From positions 1 through 30,064 of the IMG/VR virus record IMGVR_UViG_3300045902_000259: a stretch of 30,064 nt of DNA, one strand, 5' to 3'. The notes beneath the pieces were generated by a model. The model was not told the origin of the DNA, did no database searches, and was given only the letters and a program-made list of their open reading frames with translations. A program made the position numbers and the translations under genes. Within the stretch, counting starts at the first letter, position 1; every line of letters begins with the position of its first letter. The stretch is from a virus. Shown piece after piece: positions 1 to 7,866 of this stretch.

Positions 1-1
1 C

Positions 2-205
2 GCCGCAGCCCTGGCGGGCCAAATCCGCCCCACCAAGAAGCCGGACGGCGACAACGTGCTCAAGGCGGTCTGCGACGGGATCAATGGCGTCGTGTGGGCC
101 GACGACGTGCAGGCCGTGGATCAGCACATCAGCAAGGTGTACGGCCAGCGCCCAGAGCTGCGCGTGGTCGTGGCCGCGATCTCAGGCGCCAACGCGCCGT
201 ATTAG
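2..205 (+). CDS. RusA-like Holliday junction resolvase, C-terminal part
   Basis: The first 67 codons in the window are the C-terminal part of a protein that begins upstream. They contain KPDGDNVLKAVCDGING followed by VVWADDVQ, which matches the RusA family pattern of a D-x-D-N segment leading into an L-K-x-x-x-D helix and a closing D-D pair. In that family these acidic residues bind the metal ions used to cut Holliday junctions. Here the D at KPDGD, the D of CDG and the DD of WADD are all present. In phages RusA resolves recombination intermediates or branched DNA before packaging, which fits its place shortly upstream of the terminase genes. The N-terminus and start are outside the window. 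The stop codon TAG is at 203-205. Confidence 0.85.
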   Translation, partial: AAALAGQIRPTKKPDGDNVLKAVCDGINGVVWADDVQAVDQHISKVYGQRPELRVVVAAISGANAPY

Positions 206-219
206 GGTACCATTCCAGC

Positions 220-360
220 ATGGTGAAGCGGGTACGAGGGCGCAGACTGCTCGCGCAAAAGGATCGGGTGCGGCTTTTGCGCCCGCTTTGCCCGATGCCG
301 GGGCGCGGCTGTCGCGGGTTCAGTGGGAGATGTGGCGTGCGGCAATCGTGCACCAGCTGA
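220..360 (+). pseudogene. Remnant of HNH endonuclease 5' end (duplicate)
   Basis: The 46-codon frame starting at ATG 220 repeats the first ~26 codons of the HNH gene at 2216. About 69 of 78 bases match over 220-297 versus 2216-2293, including a long identical core around GCGCAAAAGGATCGGGTGCG. After residue 26 the resemblance stops and the frame continues as unrelated sequence (PGRGCRGFSGRCGV) to a TGA at 358-360. None of the HNH active-site residues is present. The similarity begins exactly at the ATG, and the upstream sequences differ. I read this as the cut-off head of an older HNH gene left beside rusA when the 367-2215 genes were inserted. It could still be translated as a short peptide, but no function is visible. 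Confidence 0.7.
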
Positions 361-366
361 GAGAAG

Positions 367-1458
367 ATGAAACTGCGTGAAGGGAACCTTGTGAGCCGCT
401 ACGACATTCACCCGCTGGCTGAACTTTTCCCTCGCATGAGCGGCGACGAGTACGCTGCGCTGAAGGAAGATATCAAGACGCATGGCTTGCTTGAGCCGAT
501 TTGGCTGTACCAGGGCAAGGTGCTTGACGGAAGGCACCGTTATCTGGCCTGCCTTGATGTCGGCGTCGAGCCGAGATTCCGCCAGTACGAGGGCGGCGAT
601 CCTGTTGGCTTCGTCGTCTCGCTGAACCTCAAGCGCCGGCACCTCAACGAGAGCCAGCGCGCGATGGTGGCGGCGAGCTTGGCGAACCTGGAAACGGGGA
701 GGCCGTCTGCAAATGCGCAAATTTGCGCAGTTTCTCAGGGTGATGCGGCACACATGCTCCAAGTGTCTCGCCGCTCCGTCCAGGCCGCCGCCAAGGTAGA
801 GCGCGAAGCGCCCGCGCCCGTCGTCGAGGCTGTGAAGGCCGGCAGGCTGTCGCTGAACCTCGCAGCGCAGGTGGCTGAGTTGCCGGACGAAGAGCAGGAA
901 GTCGTAGCCGCCGCTGAGCCGGAGCAGATGAGGGAGGTGGCGCGAGAAGTCATCCACAACCATCGTGCTCAGGGAACCGGCGAGAACGAGTGGTACACAC
1001 CGCAGGAGTACGTCGATGCGGCACGCAAGGTGATGGGTGCAATCGATCTTGATCCGGCATCAAGCGAATTGGCGCAACAGACGATCAAGGCCGGTTCGTT
1101 CTACTCAATGGACGACGATGGATTGCGGCACGAGTGGAGTGGCCGCGTCTGGTTGAACCCGCCCTACTCGCAGCCGGCTATTCACGAGTTCATGCAGAAA
1201 GCCGTGGACGAGTTCAAGGCCGGCAACATGACGGAGTGCATCGCGCTGACGCACAACTACACGGACACCAAGTGGTTCCACCTGGCGGCAGAACACGCGG
1301 CAGCAATATGCTTCACTCGAGGTCGCATTGCCTTTGTGTCGCCTGACGGCAAGAAAGCGGCACCAACACAGGGGCAGGCGTTCTTCTACTTCGGTGGCCG
1401 CATCGACGCCTTTGCTGCCGAGTTCAGCCGCTTCGGCTTCGTGATGGTGAAGCCATGA
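367..1458 (+). CDS. ParB-domain / DNA N6-adenine methyltransferase fusion
   Basis: A 363-residue two-part protein. Residues ~10-110 resemble a ParB/Spo0J N-terminal domain with the characteristic GRHRYLA box (55-61). A likely helix-turn-helix follows (~126-143, AAHMLQVSRRSVQAAAKV). Residues ~205-363 match the phage Dam-type N6-adenine methyltransferase family: NEWYTP (207-212), DLDPAS (227-232) and the catalytic NPPY (264-267). The family transfers a methyl group from S-adenosylmethionine to adenine in DNA. The ParB part may give sequence-specific DNA binding or a CTP switch, which is inference. Phages use such enzymes against host restriction or to mark DNA. ATG 367 follows GAGAGAAG. A second start, GTG 391 behind GAAGGGA, would lose eight residues. 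The stop overlaps the next ATG (ATGA). Confidence 0.88.
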   Translation: MKLREGNLVSRYDIHPLAELFPRMSGDEYAALKEDIKTHGLLEPIWLYQGKVLDGRHRYLACLDVGVEPRFRQYEGGDPVGFVVSLNLKRRHLNESQRAMVAASLANLETGRPSANAQICAVSQGDAAHMLQVSRRSVQAAAKVEREAPAPVVEAVKAGRLSLNLAAQVAELPDEEQEVVAAAEPEQMREVAREVIHNHRAQGTGENEWYTPQEYVDAARKVMGAIDLDPASSELAQQTIKAGSFYSMDDDGLRHEWSGRVWLNPPYSQPAIHEFMQKAVDEFKAGNMTECIALTHNYTDTKWFHLAAEHAAAICFTRGRIAFVSPDGKKAAPTQGQAFFYFGGRIDAFAAEFSRFGFVMVKP

Positions 1459-2039
1459 GCTTCAAGCGTCAGCTCACAATCGGCAGCGTTGGCGAGAGCT
1501 TGATAGCTCGTTGGCTGATGGCGCGTGGGCATGCCGTGCTGCCTGTGTACGAGATCGAGACGTCAAGCGGCAAGGGTCCGCAGTTGTTCTCTGGCAGTGG
1601 AGGTCTGGTTGCGCCTGACATGCTGGTCTTCACGGCAAACGGACAGATGTTCATTGAGGCGAAGCACAAGAGCGTGTTCACGTGGCATCGCAACACGCAG
1701 CAATGGACAACTGGAATCGACTTGCAACACTACAGGGACTACCTTCTGGTTGCAAAGCAAACGCGACTGTCGGTGTGGCTGATGTTCCTGCACAAGAGCT
1801 CTGTTCCTGATGAGCGCGACGTCAAGCATGGATGCCCAGAGAAGTGTCCGACTGGGCTGTATGGCGGGGAGTTATTCGACTTGGTGACGAAAGAAAACCA
1901 TCGGTCGAAAGAGCTTGATTTGTATCGTGACGGGTTCAAGGGACACGGCAAATCTGGCATGGTGTATTGGGCAATTGGCTCGTTGCGGTTGTTGGCATCG
2001 CTTGACGAAGTCATGGATGCAGGACTGCGTGTGGCATGA
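1455..2039 (+). CDS. Putative PD-(D/E)XK nuclease-like protein
   Basis: A 194-residue protein with an N-terminal GSVGESLIARWLMARGH helix (E14). It then has APDMLVF (D55) and MFIEAKHKS (E68, K70), spaced like the D...ExK catalytic core of the PD-(D/E)XK nuclease fold. Such folds occur in restriction enzymes, Holliday junction resolvases and repair nucleases. The C-terminal half contains HGCPEKCPTGLYGGELF and no other motif I recognise. The start overlaps the methyltransferase stop by four bases, so the two are probably co-translated. A nuclease next to an adenine methyltransferase suggests a restriction-modification or DNA-marking pair, but I infer that only from position and fold-level motifs. 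It could equally be a structure-specific DNA-processing enzyme. Confidence 0.6.
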   Translation: MSFKRQLTIGSVGESLIARWLMARGHAVLPVYEIETSSGKGPQLFSGSGGLVAPDMLVFTANGQMFIEAKHKSVFTWHRNTQQWTTGIDLQHYRDYLLVAKQTRLSVWLMFLHKSSVPDERDVKHGCPEKCPTGLYGGELFDLVTKENHRSKELDLYRDGFKGHGKSGMVYWAIGSLRLLASLDEVMDAGLRVA

Positions 2040-2215
2040 ACATCCTGGACTGCATGGGCGGCTGGTGTAAGCAGCGTCACAGGTGCCGCAACTACGTGGC
2101 ACCTACCGACAGGCGAGAACCAGTCGAGCGACTGTGCCTGCAGGGGCGTGATGTGCCGACGCCAAGGCTGGCGTCGGCAGCCCTGGCTATGACCCGAGCG
2201 TGGAATAATGCGCGC
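2036..2215 (+). CDS. Small Cys-rich reading frame, in frame with HNH
   Basis: Sixty codons starting at ATG 2036, overlapping the previous stop as ATGA. The start of the peptide (MNILDCMGGWCKQRHRC) and the later VERLC carry four cysteines, C6, C11, C17 and C34, that could bind a metal. Small Cys-rich proteins of this style are common near phage replication and packaging genes. There is no stop before the HNH start at 2216, so this stretch is either an N-terminal extension of HNH (a 158-residue protein ending at 2512) or a formerly separate gene that lost its stop. The HNH duplicate at 220 matches only from the second ATG, which favours the latter. Confidence 0.4.
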
Positions 2216-2512
2216 ATGGTGGAGCGTCTACGCGGGCGCAGACTGCTTGCGCAAAAGGATCGGGTGCGGCTTTTGCGCCCGTTGTGTCCTATGTGTTCGG
2301 CAGAGGGCCGCGTCGTAGCCGGTGTCGAGCTGGACCATCGCGTGGCTTTGGTCAACGGTGGGAGTAACGAAGACGAGAACATGGACCTTCTGTGCGTCCC
2401 TCATCACAGACTGAAGACCGCGGAAGATATGAACTTCGCGCCTCGCGGCTGTAATGTCCGCGGCGATCCGACAGACCCTCGTCATCCCTGGGCGCAGACG
2501 GGAGGGGGGTGA
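2216..2512 (+). CDS. HNH endonuclease
   Basis: A 98-residue HNH-family nuclease. It has VELDHRVALVNGG with the first DH pair (~39-40), then NEDENMDLLCVPHHRLKT with the N and final H residues of the motif. The cysteines at LCPMC and LLC may form part of a zinc knuckle. Phage HNH proteins beside terminase genes often stimulate terminase cutting during headful or cos packaging, as shown for HK97 gp74 and relatives. The position directly ahead of terS and terL fits. I chose ATG 2216 because the duplicate at 220 is similar only from this codon. No Shine-Dalgarno sequence precedes it, so translation may come through from 2036. An AATAAT at 2204-2209 leaves a leaderless transcript possible but unproven. 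Confidence 0.85.
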   Translation: MVERLRGRRLLAQKDRVRLLRPLCPMCSAEGRVVAGVELDHRVALVNGGSNEDENMDLLCVPHHRLKTAEDMNFAPRGCNVRGDPTDPRHPWAQTGGG

Positions 2513-3039
2513 AAAAGTCGAAAACTGATCAGTCGGGAAACCGTCCGCGCAGTCTTTTTTTACCCCAAACCGTCACTATGCCGAAACGAGTCCGTTCATC
2601 CGACACTGTCGCTGGCGCGGCGCAGGCATTCATCGATGCTGCGAAAGGCCTAGCCGAACCGCCGAAACACGTCACGCTGCGGCCGCAGGATCGGCCGTAC
2701 TGGGATGCGATCGTCGCGAACAAGCCGCGCGATGAGTGGCTGGAGGTTCAGCTCGTCGCAGCCGCGCAGCTCGCCCGCACGCAAGCCGACCTCGAGGAGT
2801 GGTCGGCACAGATGGAGCGTGAAGAGCCAGTCGTCTTCGTTGCCCCCAACGCGACGCCGAGGCCGAATCCGTTGTTGGTGGTGATCGAGCAGGCGACTCG
2901 CCGGCAACTTGCGCTCATGCGCGCCTTGGGCCTTGTGTCTACAGACGATCCTGCGGACGCCAAGAAGCGGCAAAACACCTTGAAGGCCGCGCGCAAGATT
3001 CGCGAGCAGCTGGCGAGCGAATCGTTGATTGCAATCTGA
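2509..3039 (+). CDS. terS: Terminase small subunit
   Basis: A 176-residue protein directly ahead of the large terminase. Its core contains PPKHVTLRPQDRPYWDAI, DEWLEVQLVAAAQLARTQAD and TRRQLALMRALGL, a helical pattern typical of P27-like or HK97-type small terminase subunits, which recognise phage DNA and start packaging. The C-terminus is rich in basic and polar residues (AKKRQNTLKAARKIREQL). GTG 2509 overlaps the HNH stop (GTGA) behind GGAGGGG, but the first 23 codons are unusual and include a run of T at 2552-2558. ATG 2578 (protein beginning MPKRVRSSD) is a credible alternative start, though it lacks a clear ribosome binding site. Confidence 0.8.
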   Translation: MKKSKTDQSGNRPRSLFLPQTVTMPKRVRSSDTVAGAAQAFIDAAKGLAEPPKHVTLRPQDRPYWDAIVANKPRDEWLEVQLVAAAQLARTQADLEEWSAQMEREEPVVFVAPNATPRPNPLLVVIEQATRRQLALMRALGLVSTDDPADAKKRQNTLKAARKIREQLASESLIAI

Positions 3040-3041
3040 GA

Positions 3042-4601
3042 ATGAGCCGCAAAGCTGCTCCGAGGACAAAGCCGATTGAGAAGATGACGCGCGGCGAGAA
3101 GGTCGTCGCGTTCATCGAGGAGTACTGCCGCGTTCCGGAAGGCAAGAACGTTGGCGAGCGGATTGTTCTGGAGCCGTTCCAGCGCAGGTTCATCCTTGAC
3201 GTCTACGACAACCCGCACGGCACGAGCCGCGCCTACCTGTCCATCGCGCGCAAGAACGGGAAGACGGCGCTCATCGCCGGCATCGTGCTCGCGCACATCG
3301 TCGGGCCTGTGGCCGAGCAGAACTCGCAGATCATCAGCGGCGCGCGCTCGCGCGACCAGGCCGCGCTCGTCTTCAAGCTCATGACGAAGATGATCGCGAT
3401 GGAGCCGCGGCTGGCGCGCATCACGCGCATCGTCCCGTCCAGCAAGATCATTGTCGGCTTGCCTCGCAACGTCGAGTACCGCGCCATCTCTGCCGAGGCG
3501 AAGACCGCGCACGGCCTGTCGCCTGTGGTTGCGATCCTTGACGAAGTTGGGCAGGTGAAGGGGCCGCAAGACGACTTCGTGGACGCGATCGAGACGTCGC
3601 AAGGCGCGCACGATCGGCCGCTGCTGCTGGCCATCTCGACGCAAGCCGCGAGCGACTCGGACCTGTTCTCAATCTGGATCGACGATGCGCGCACCAGCAA
3701 CGATCCGACCATCGTGCTGCACGTGTACGAGGCGCCGAAGGACTGCGACTTGCTCGACGAGGAAGCGTGGCGCGCGGCCAATCCGGCCGTCGGCAAGTTT
3801 CGGTCGCTGGACGACTTGCGCCGCCTCGCCGAGAAGGCGCAGCGCATGCCGAGCTTCGCGCCTACGTTCCGCAACCTGAACCTCAACCAGCGCGTTGAAG
3901 CCAGCGCGCCTTTCGTGTCGAGGGAGGTGTGGGACGAGAACGCAGACGAGCCGGGGTCGATTGAGGGTCAGGAAGTTTTCGGCGGGCTGGACCTCGCTTC
4001 TGTGTCCGACCTGTGTGCGCTGGTGCTGGTGTCGCGGTCTGGGGATGTTGTACCGACGTTCTGGCTGCCGGCCGAGGGGTTGGTCGACAAGGCGCGCGAG
4101 GCGCGTGCGCCGTACGACGTGTGGGCGCAGCAGGGCCACTTGTTGACGACGCCTGGGCGCGCCATCCAGTATGAGTTCATCGCCGAGTACCTGCGCGGCG
4201 TTTTTGATCGCTGCGACGTGCGCGCGCTCGCGTTCGACCGATACAACATGCGCTTTTTGCGCCCTTGGCTCGAGCGCGCCGGGTTCACCGAGGACGAGAT
4301 GGCGCGCTTCGTGGACTTCGGGCAAGGGTTCGTGAGCATGTCGCCTGCGCTGCGTGAGCTGGAGTCGCGGCTGCTCGCTCGCCAGCTGCGTCACGGCAAT
4401 CATCCCGTGCTGCGCATGTGCGCGGCCAACGCTGCGGTCGTCATGGACCCTGCAGGCAACCGCAAATTTTCAAAGAATAAAGCCACCGGGCGTATCGACG
4501 GGATGGTCGCGCTCGCTATGGCCGTGGGCTCGATGCCAAGTGAAGTCGAGGATGGAGACCTTGACGGTTTCATTTCCGCTCCAATCACGGCGAGGTACTG
4601 A
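3042..4601 (+). CDS. terL: Terminase large subunit
   Basis: A 519-residue packaging motor and nuclease of the Terminase_1 (HK97-like) family. The ATPase half shows the Walker A segment SIARKNGKT (67-75) and Walker B VVAILDE (162-168, with catalytic E168). A coupling segment, LLLAISTQA (~194-202), follows. The nuclease half has the expected acidic residues: GGLDLAS (D317), LAFDRYN (D399) and RIDGMVALAMAVG (D486). It pumps DNA into the prohead with ATP and cuts the concatemer. It lies two bases after the terS stop and ends five bases before portal. Its length is normal for the family. All key residues are intact. Confidence 0.96.
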   Translation: MSRKAAPRTKPIEKMTRGEKVVAFIEEYCRVPEGKNVGERIVLEPFQRRFILDVYDNPHGTSRAYLSIARKNGKTALIAGIVLAHIVGPVAEQNSQIISGARSRDQAALVFKLMTKMIAMEPRLARITRIVPSSKIIVGLPRNVEYRAISAEAKTAHGLSPVVAILDEVGQVKGPQDDFVDAIETSQGAHDRPLLLAISTQAASDSDLFSIWIDDARTSNDPTIVLHVYEAPKDCDLLDEEAWRAANPAVGKFRSLDDLRRLAEKAQRMPSFAPTFRNLNLNQRVEASAPFVSREVWDENADEPGSIEGQEVFGGLDLASVSDLCALVLVSRSGDVVPTFWLPAEGLVDKAREARAPYDVWAQQGHLLTTPGRAIQYEFIAEYLRGVFDRCDVRALAFDRYNMRFLRPWLERAGFTEDEMARFVDFGQGFVSMSPALRELESRLLARQLRHGNHPVLRMCAANAAVVMDPAGNRKFSKNKATGRIDGMVALAMAVGSMPSEVEDGDLDGFISAPITARY

Positions 4602-4606
4602 AGCGC

Positions 4607-5899
4607 ATGGGCACCATCTACCAATCGTTGCGGCGCTGGTTCGGCGCCATTGGCGCCACTGGCCAGCAAGCCGGCATTCAGTACGGCGAACCTTTCGCGC
4701 GCATCGGATCGACGCCGGAGTCGGCGAAGGACTACGGCATGGATGGCGCGATGCAGCTGTCGGCGGTGTGGAGTGCCGTTGAGCTGCTTGTCGACAACAT
4801 CGCGTCGTTGCCGCTGTTCGTCTACAACCGTTCAACGCAGGAAGAGGGCCACAAGACGCTTGCGCGCGACGCCTACCTCTTCAGGCTGCTGCACGACGAG
4901 CCCAATCGGCGGATGACGCCGATGGAGTTCTATCAGTTCCTGACCTTCAACTTCCTTTTGCGCGGCAACGCTTATGCGCGGCTGATTCGCGGCGCCAACG
5001 GCGAAGTGCTGGAGATGTGGCCGTTGGCCACCGATCAGGTCGAAGTCGAGGTGTTGCGCGATCGATCGGTCGTGTACAAGTACTACTACGAGGGCACGAT
5101 CGTCGTGTACGCAGCCGACTCAATCCTTCATTGGAAAGACAAGGGCAACGGCATCGTCGGCATGGACCGCCTGTCGTACATGCGCCAGTCTGTCGCGCTC
5201 GCTGTCGACGCTCACAATCACACCAACAACGTCTACCGCAAGTCAGCCAAGCGCCCTGGCGTCTTCATGATCGACAAGCTGCTGACGCAAAAGCAGCGCG
5301 ACGAGATCCGCGCCAATTACAAGGGGCTGGTCGAAGGCAGCGAAGACGACCTGCTCGTGCTTGAAGCTGGCGCGAAGTTTGAGCCGCTGAACATGACGCC
5401 GGCTGACTTGCAGCTGCTTGACACGCGGCGCTTTTCGATCGAGGAGATCGCTCGCTGGTTCGGCATCCCCGGCGTGCTCATCAACGACACGACGAAAGCC
5501 ACGACGTGGGGCTCGGGCATCGAGCAGATCATCCAAGGTTTCTACAAGTTCAGGCTGCGGCCGATGATCGCGCTGTTGGAGCAGGCGATCGAAGCGCGCG
5601 TGCTCACCGCCGCGCAGCGCAAGCGCTACACCGTCGAGTTTTCGCTGGACGCGTTGCTGCGCGGTTCGTTGAAGGAGCGGCTGGAGATCGGCGCGCGAGC
5701 CGTTCAGAACGGATTGATGACGCGCAACGAGTGGCGCCAGCTGGAGAACCTGCCACCGATGGAAGGTGGCGATGTGCTCACTGCGCAGTCCAATTTGCTT
5801 CCGATCACGAAACTCGGCGACAATTCGACTCGCGCCCAGGGCGGCGCATCAACAGACGGCGAGGCACCCGATGCTTCAAAAGACACTATCGCTCAGTGA
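4607..5899 (+). CDS. Portal protein (HK97 family)
   Basis: A 430-residue portal protein, the dodecameric ring at the head vertex through which DNA passes. Family signatures are the N-terminal SAVWSAVELLVDNIASLPL (52-70), LLRGNAYA (117-124), the C-terminal wing motif RRFSIEEIARWFGIPGV (274-290), and GLMTRNEWRQLENLPP (369-384). The last 40 residues are low-complexity and polar, as is usual. ATG 4607 is five bases after the terL stop. The 3' end overlaps the protease gene by 29 bases in another frame, implying translational coupling within the head operon. Confidence 0.95.
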   Translation: MGTIYQSLRRWFGAIGATGQQAGIQYGEPFARIGSTPESAKDYGMDGAMQLSAVWSAVELLVDNIASLPLFVYNRSTQEEGHKTLARDAYLFRLLHDEPNRRMTPMEFYQFLTFNFLLRGNAYARLIRGANGEVLEMWPLATDQVEVEVLRDRSVVYKYYYEGTIVVYAADSILHWKDKGNGIVGMDRLSYMRQSVALAVDAHNHTNNVYRKSAKRPGVFMIDKLLTQKQRDEIRANYKGLVEGSEDDLLVLEAGAKFEPLNMTPADLQLLDTRRFSIEEIARWFGIPGVLINDTTKATTWGSGIEQIIQGFYKFRLRPMIALLEQAIEARVLTAAQRKRYTVEFSLDALLRGSLKERLEIGARAVQNGLMTRNEWRQLENLPPMEGGDVLTAQSNLLPITKLGDNSTRAQGGASTDGEAPDASKDTIAQ

Positions 5900-6605
5900 C
5901 GTTCAGCTCAAGTTCGCCGGCGGCAAGGGCGAGGACGCCTGGACGTTCTCTGGCTACGCCTCGAAGTTCAATGGCGTTGACGCCTATGGCGACACGATCT
6001 TGCCTGGCGCGTACTCGAAGGTGCTCAAGGCGATTCGCTCGGGCGCGGCGAGGATGCCCAAGATGTTCGTGAATCACCGCTCGTGGGAGCTGCCTGTTGG
6101 CAAGTGGCTCAAGATTGGCGAGGACTCGGATGGGCTGCTCGTCGATGGCGAGTTCACCAAGGGCATGCCTACTGCCGTCGCTGTGCGCGCTGCGCTTCAA
6201 CACGAAACAGTTGACGGCCTGTCTGTTGGTATCCGGCTCGACCCGAATGAGGTCGAGACCGTCGACAAGGGCGACGGATCGCGCCCGCAGCGCATCATCA
6301 AGTCGGTTGCTGAACTTGCCGAGATCTCCATCGTCACCTTCCCGGCCGACGACGCCGCGCGCATCGATGTCGGGTCAGTGAAGTCTGCGATCGAAGGGTT
6401 TACCTCTCTTTCTGAGTTCGAGGACTACATGCGCGACGTTTGTGGTTTCTCACGGTCCGCGGCGAAGGCGTTCGTCTCGGGCATCAGCAAGGCCAATGCC
6501 CGGAGTGAGTCCGTGGTTGCGACCGAGCTCCCGCAAGACCTCGTTCGGCTCATCGCCGACAATCTCAACTTTGCCAAACACGTCCTGAAAGGAATGGCAC
6601 CATGA
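5871..6605 (+). CDS. Prohead protease (HK97 family, peptidase U35)
   Basis: A 244-residue serine protease that cuts the capsid N-terminal scaffold during head maturation. It begins MLQKTLSLSD and has FSGYASKFNGVDAYGD (26-41), the catalytic histidine in FVNHRSW (H69) and the catalytic serine in DGLSVGI (S118). The conserved strand AEISIVTFPA follows. Its C-terminal tail includes SEFEDYMRDVCGFSRSAAKAFVSG, a helical segment common in this family and possibly scaffold-like. I chose ATG 5871, preceded by GGCGAGG, rather than upstream ATGs because family similarity starts here. The stop overlaps the capsid start (ATGA). Confidence 0.95.
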   Translation: MLQKTLSLSDVQLKFAGGKGEDAWTFSGYASKFNGVDAYGDTILPGAYSKVLKAIRSGAARMPKMFVNHRSWELPVGKWLKIGEDSDGLLVDGEFTKGMPTAVAVRAALQHETVDGLSVGIRLDPNEVETVDKGDGSRPQRIIKSVAELAEISIVTFPADDAARIDVGSVKSAIEGFTSLSEFEDYMRDVCGFSRSAAKAFVSGISKANARSESVVATELPQDLVRLIADNLNFAKHVLKGMAP

Positions 6606-7795
6606 CCACCGAGTTCATTACCGAGATCAAGGCGCTGGCCCAGACCCAGTCGCTGCTGCTCGACACCACCAAGGAGCTGAAGGCCTGGTCCGAGAAGGCC
6701 AACGGCGAGATCGCCGCCAACAAGACCGTCGCCAGCGAGACCAAGGCCGCGCTCGACAAGCTCGCGGCTTCCGCCAACGAGCTGACCGAGCGGTGCCTGC
6801 AGCTGGAGAAGAAGGTCGCCGCCGGCTTCGAAGACGGCACCGACCACAAGCCGCGCGACATCGGCGATCTGTTCGTGAAGAGCGAAGCCGTGCAGTCCAT
6901 GATGGCCGGTCGCTCAAAGTTCGCCCGCCTGGAGATCAAGGCTGCGATCGTCAACGCCACCGGCCAGAACCAGCCGCTGGTGCCCGACATGCGCGTGCCC
7001 GGCATCATCACGCCGCCCGAGCGCGTGTTCACGATCCGCGACCTGCTGCCGGTGGGCCGCACCTCGTCGAACATGATCCAGTTCACCAAAGAGAACGTCT
7101 TCACCAACAACGCTGGCCCGCAGTACGCCTCGCCAAACTACGAGAACGTGCTGAAGCCGGAGAGCGGCATCACGTTCACGCTGGCGAACGCGCCTGTCGT
7201 GACGCTGGCGCACTGGATCCCGGTGTCGCGCCAGGTGCTCGACGACGCGCCTCAGCTGCAAAGCTACGTGAACGGGCGGCTGATGTACGGCCTGAAGCTG
7301 GAGGAGGAGGACCAGCTGCTCAACGGCTCGGGCACCAGCGGCAACATCAAGGGCCTGCTCACCACCGGCAACTTCGTGGCGTACAACCGCGCCCAGACCG
7401 GCGACACCAACATCGACACGTTGCGCCGTTCGATCACGCAGGCCGCGCTGAGCGAGTACCCGGTGGACGCCATCGTGCTCAACCCGGCCGACTGGGAAGA
7501 GATCGAGCTGACGAAGACGCAAGACAACGCGTACGTGATGGCCAACCCGGTGTCCATGGCTGGGCCGCAACTGTGGGGTCGGCGCGTCGTGCCCACCAAC
7601 TCGATCGCGGCCGGCACGTTCCTCGTCGGCGCGTTCCAGATGGGCGCGCAGCTGTGGGACCGCATGGACGCCGCGGTGCAGATCAGCTACGAAGACGGTG
7701 ACAATTTCAAAAAGAACATGGCCACGCTGCTGGCGGAAGAACGCCTGGCGCTCACTGTCTATCGGCCGGCCGCGTTCATCAAAGGCACCTTCTGA
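6602..7795 (+). CDS. Major capsid protein (HK97 family)
   Basis: A 397-residue capsid subunit. Residues ~1-80 are helical and charged with coiled-coil character (KALAQTQSLLLDTTKELKAW and similar), equivalent to the delta scaffold domain removed by the prohead protease. From about residue 110 the HK97 capsid fold follows: PPERVFTIRDLLPVGRT, ITFTLANAPVVTLAHWIPV, a long segment ending in EEEDQLLNGSGTSGNIKGLL, and YPVDAIVLNPADWEEIEL. The C-terminus AEERLALTVYRPAAFIKGTF is typical of the group. The gene has strong codon bias toward C/G third positions and is followed by a strong terminator, as expected for the most highly expressed structural gene. Confidence 0.96.
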   Translation: MTTEFITEIKALAQTQSLLLDTTKELKAWSEKANGEIAANKTVASETKAALDKLAASANELTERCLQLEKKVAAGFEDGTDHKPRDIGDLFVKSEAVQSMMAGRSKFARLEIKAAIVNATGQNQPLVPDMRVPGIITPPERVFTIRDLLPVGRTSSNMIQFTKENVFTNNAGPQYASPNYENVLKPESGITFTLANAPVVTLAHWIPVSRQVLDDAPQLQSYVNGRLMYGLKLEEEDQLLNGSGTSGNIKGLLTTGNFVAYNRAQTGDTNIDTLRRSITQAALSEYPVDAIVLNPADWEEIELTKTQDNAYVMANPVSMAGPQLWGRRVVPTNSIAAGTFLVGAFQMGAQLWDRMDAAVQISYEDGDNFKKNMATLLAEERLALTVYRPAAFIKGTF

Positions 7796-7812
7796 CGCAG
7801 TGACTGCGTGCT

Positions 7813-7849
7813 GGGCGGGAACGGTTCTTTGGGCCGTTCCCGCCCTTTT
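7813..7849 (+). terminator. Rho-independent terminator after capsid gene
   Basis: A perfect 12-base stem (GGGCGGGAACGG at 7813-7824 with CCGTTCCCGCCC at 7834-7845) and a nine-base loop are followed by TTTT. It sits 17 bases after the capsid stop. It likely ends or attenuates the transcript of the packaging and head genes, lowering expression of the genes downstream. Confidence 0.93.
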
Positions 7850-7866
7850 CATTCGGAGAACGTCGA

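Noticed and set aside
202-963. 253-codon - strand frame over the ParB-methyltransferase gene
   Set aside because: The + strand gene has clear ParB and NPPY motifs; the antisense product shows no sensible motif.
2552-2558. Run of seven T as a terminator before terS
   Set aside because: No GC-rich stem immediately upstream, and the run is within the terS reading frame from GTG 2509.
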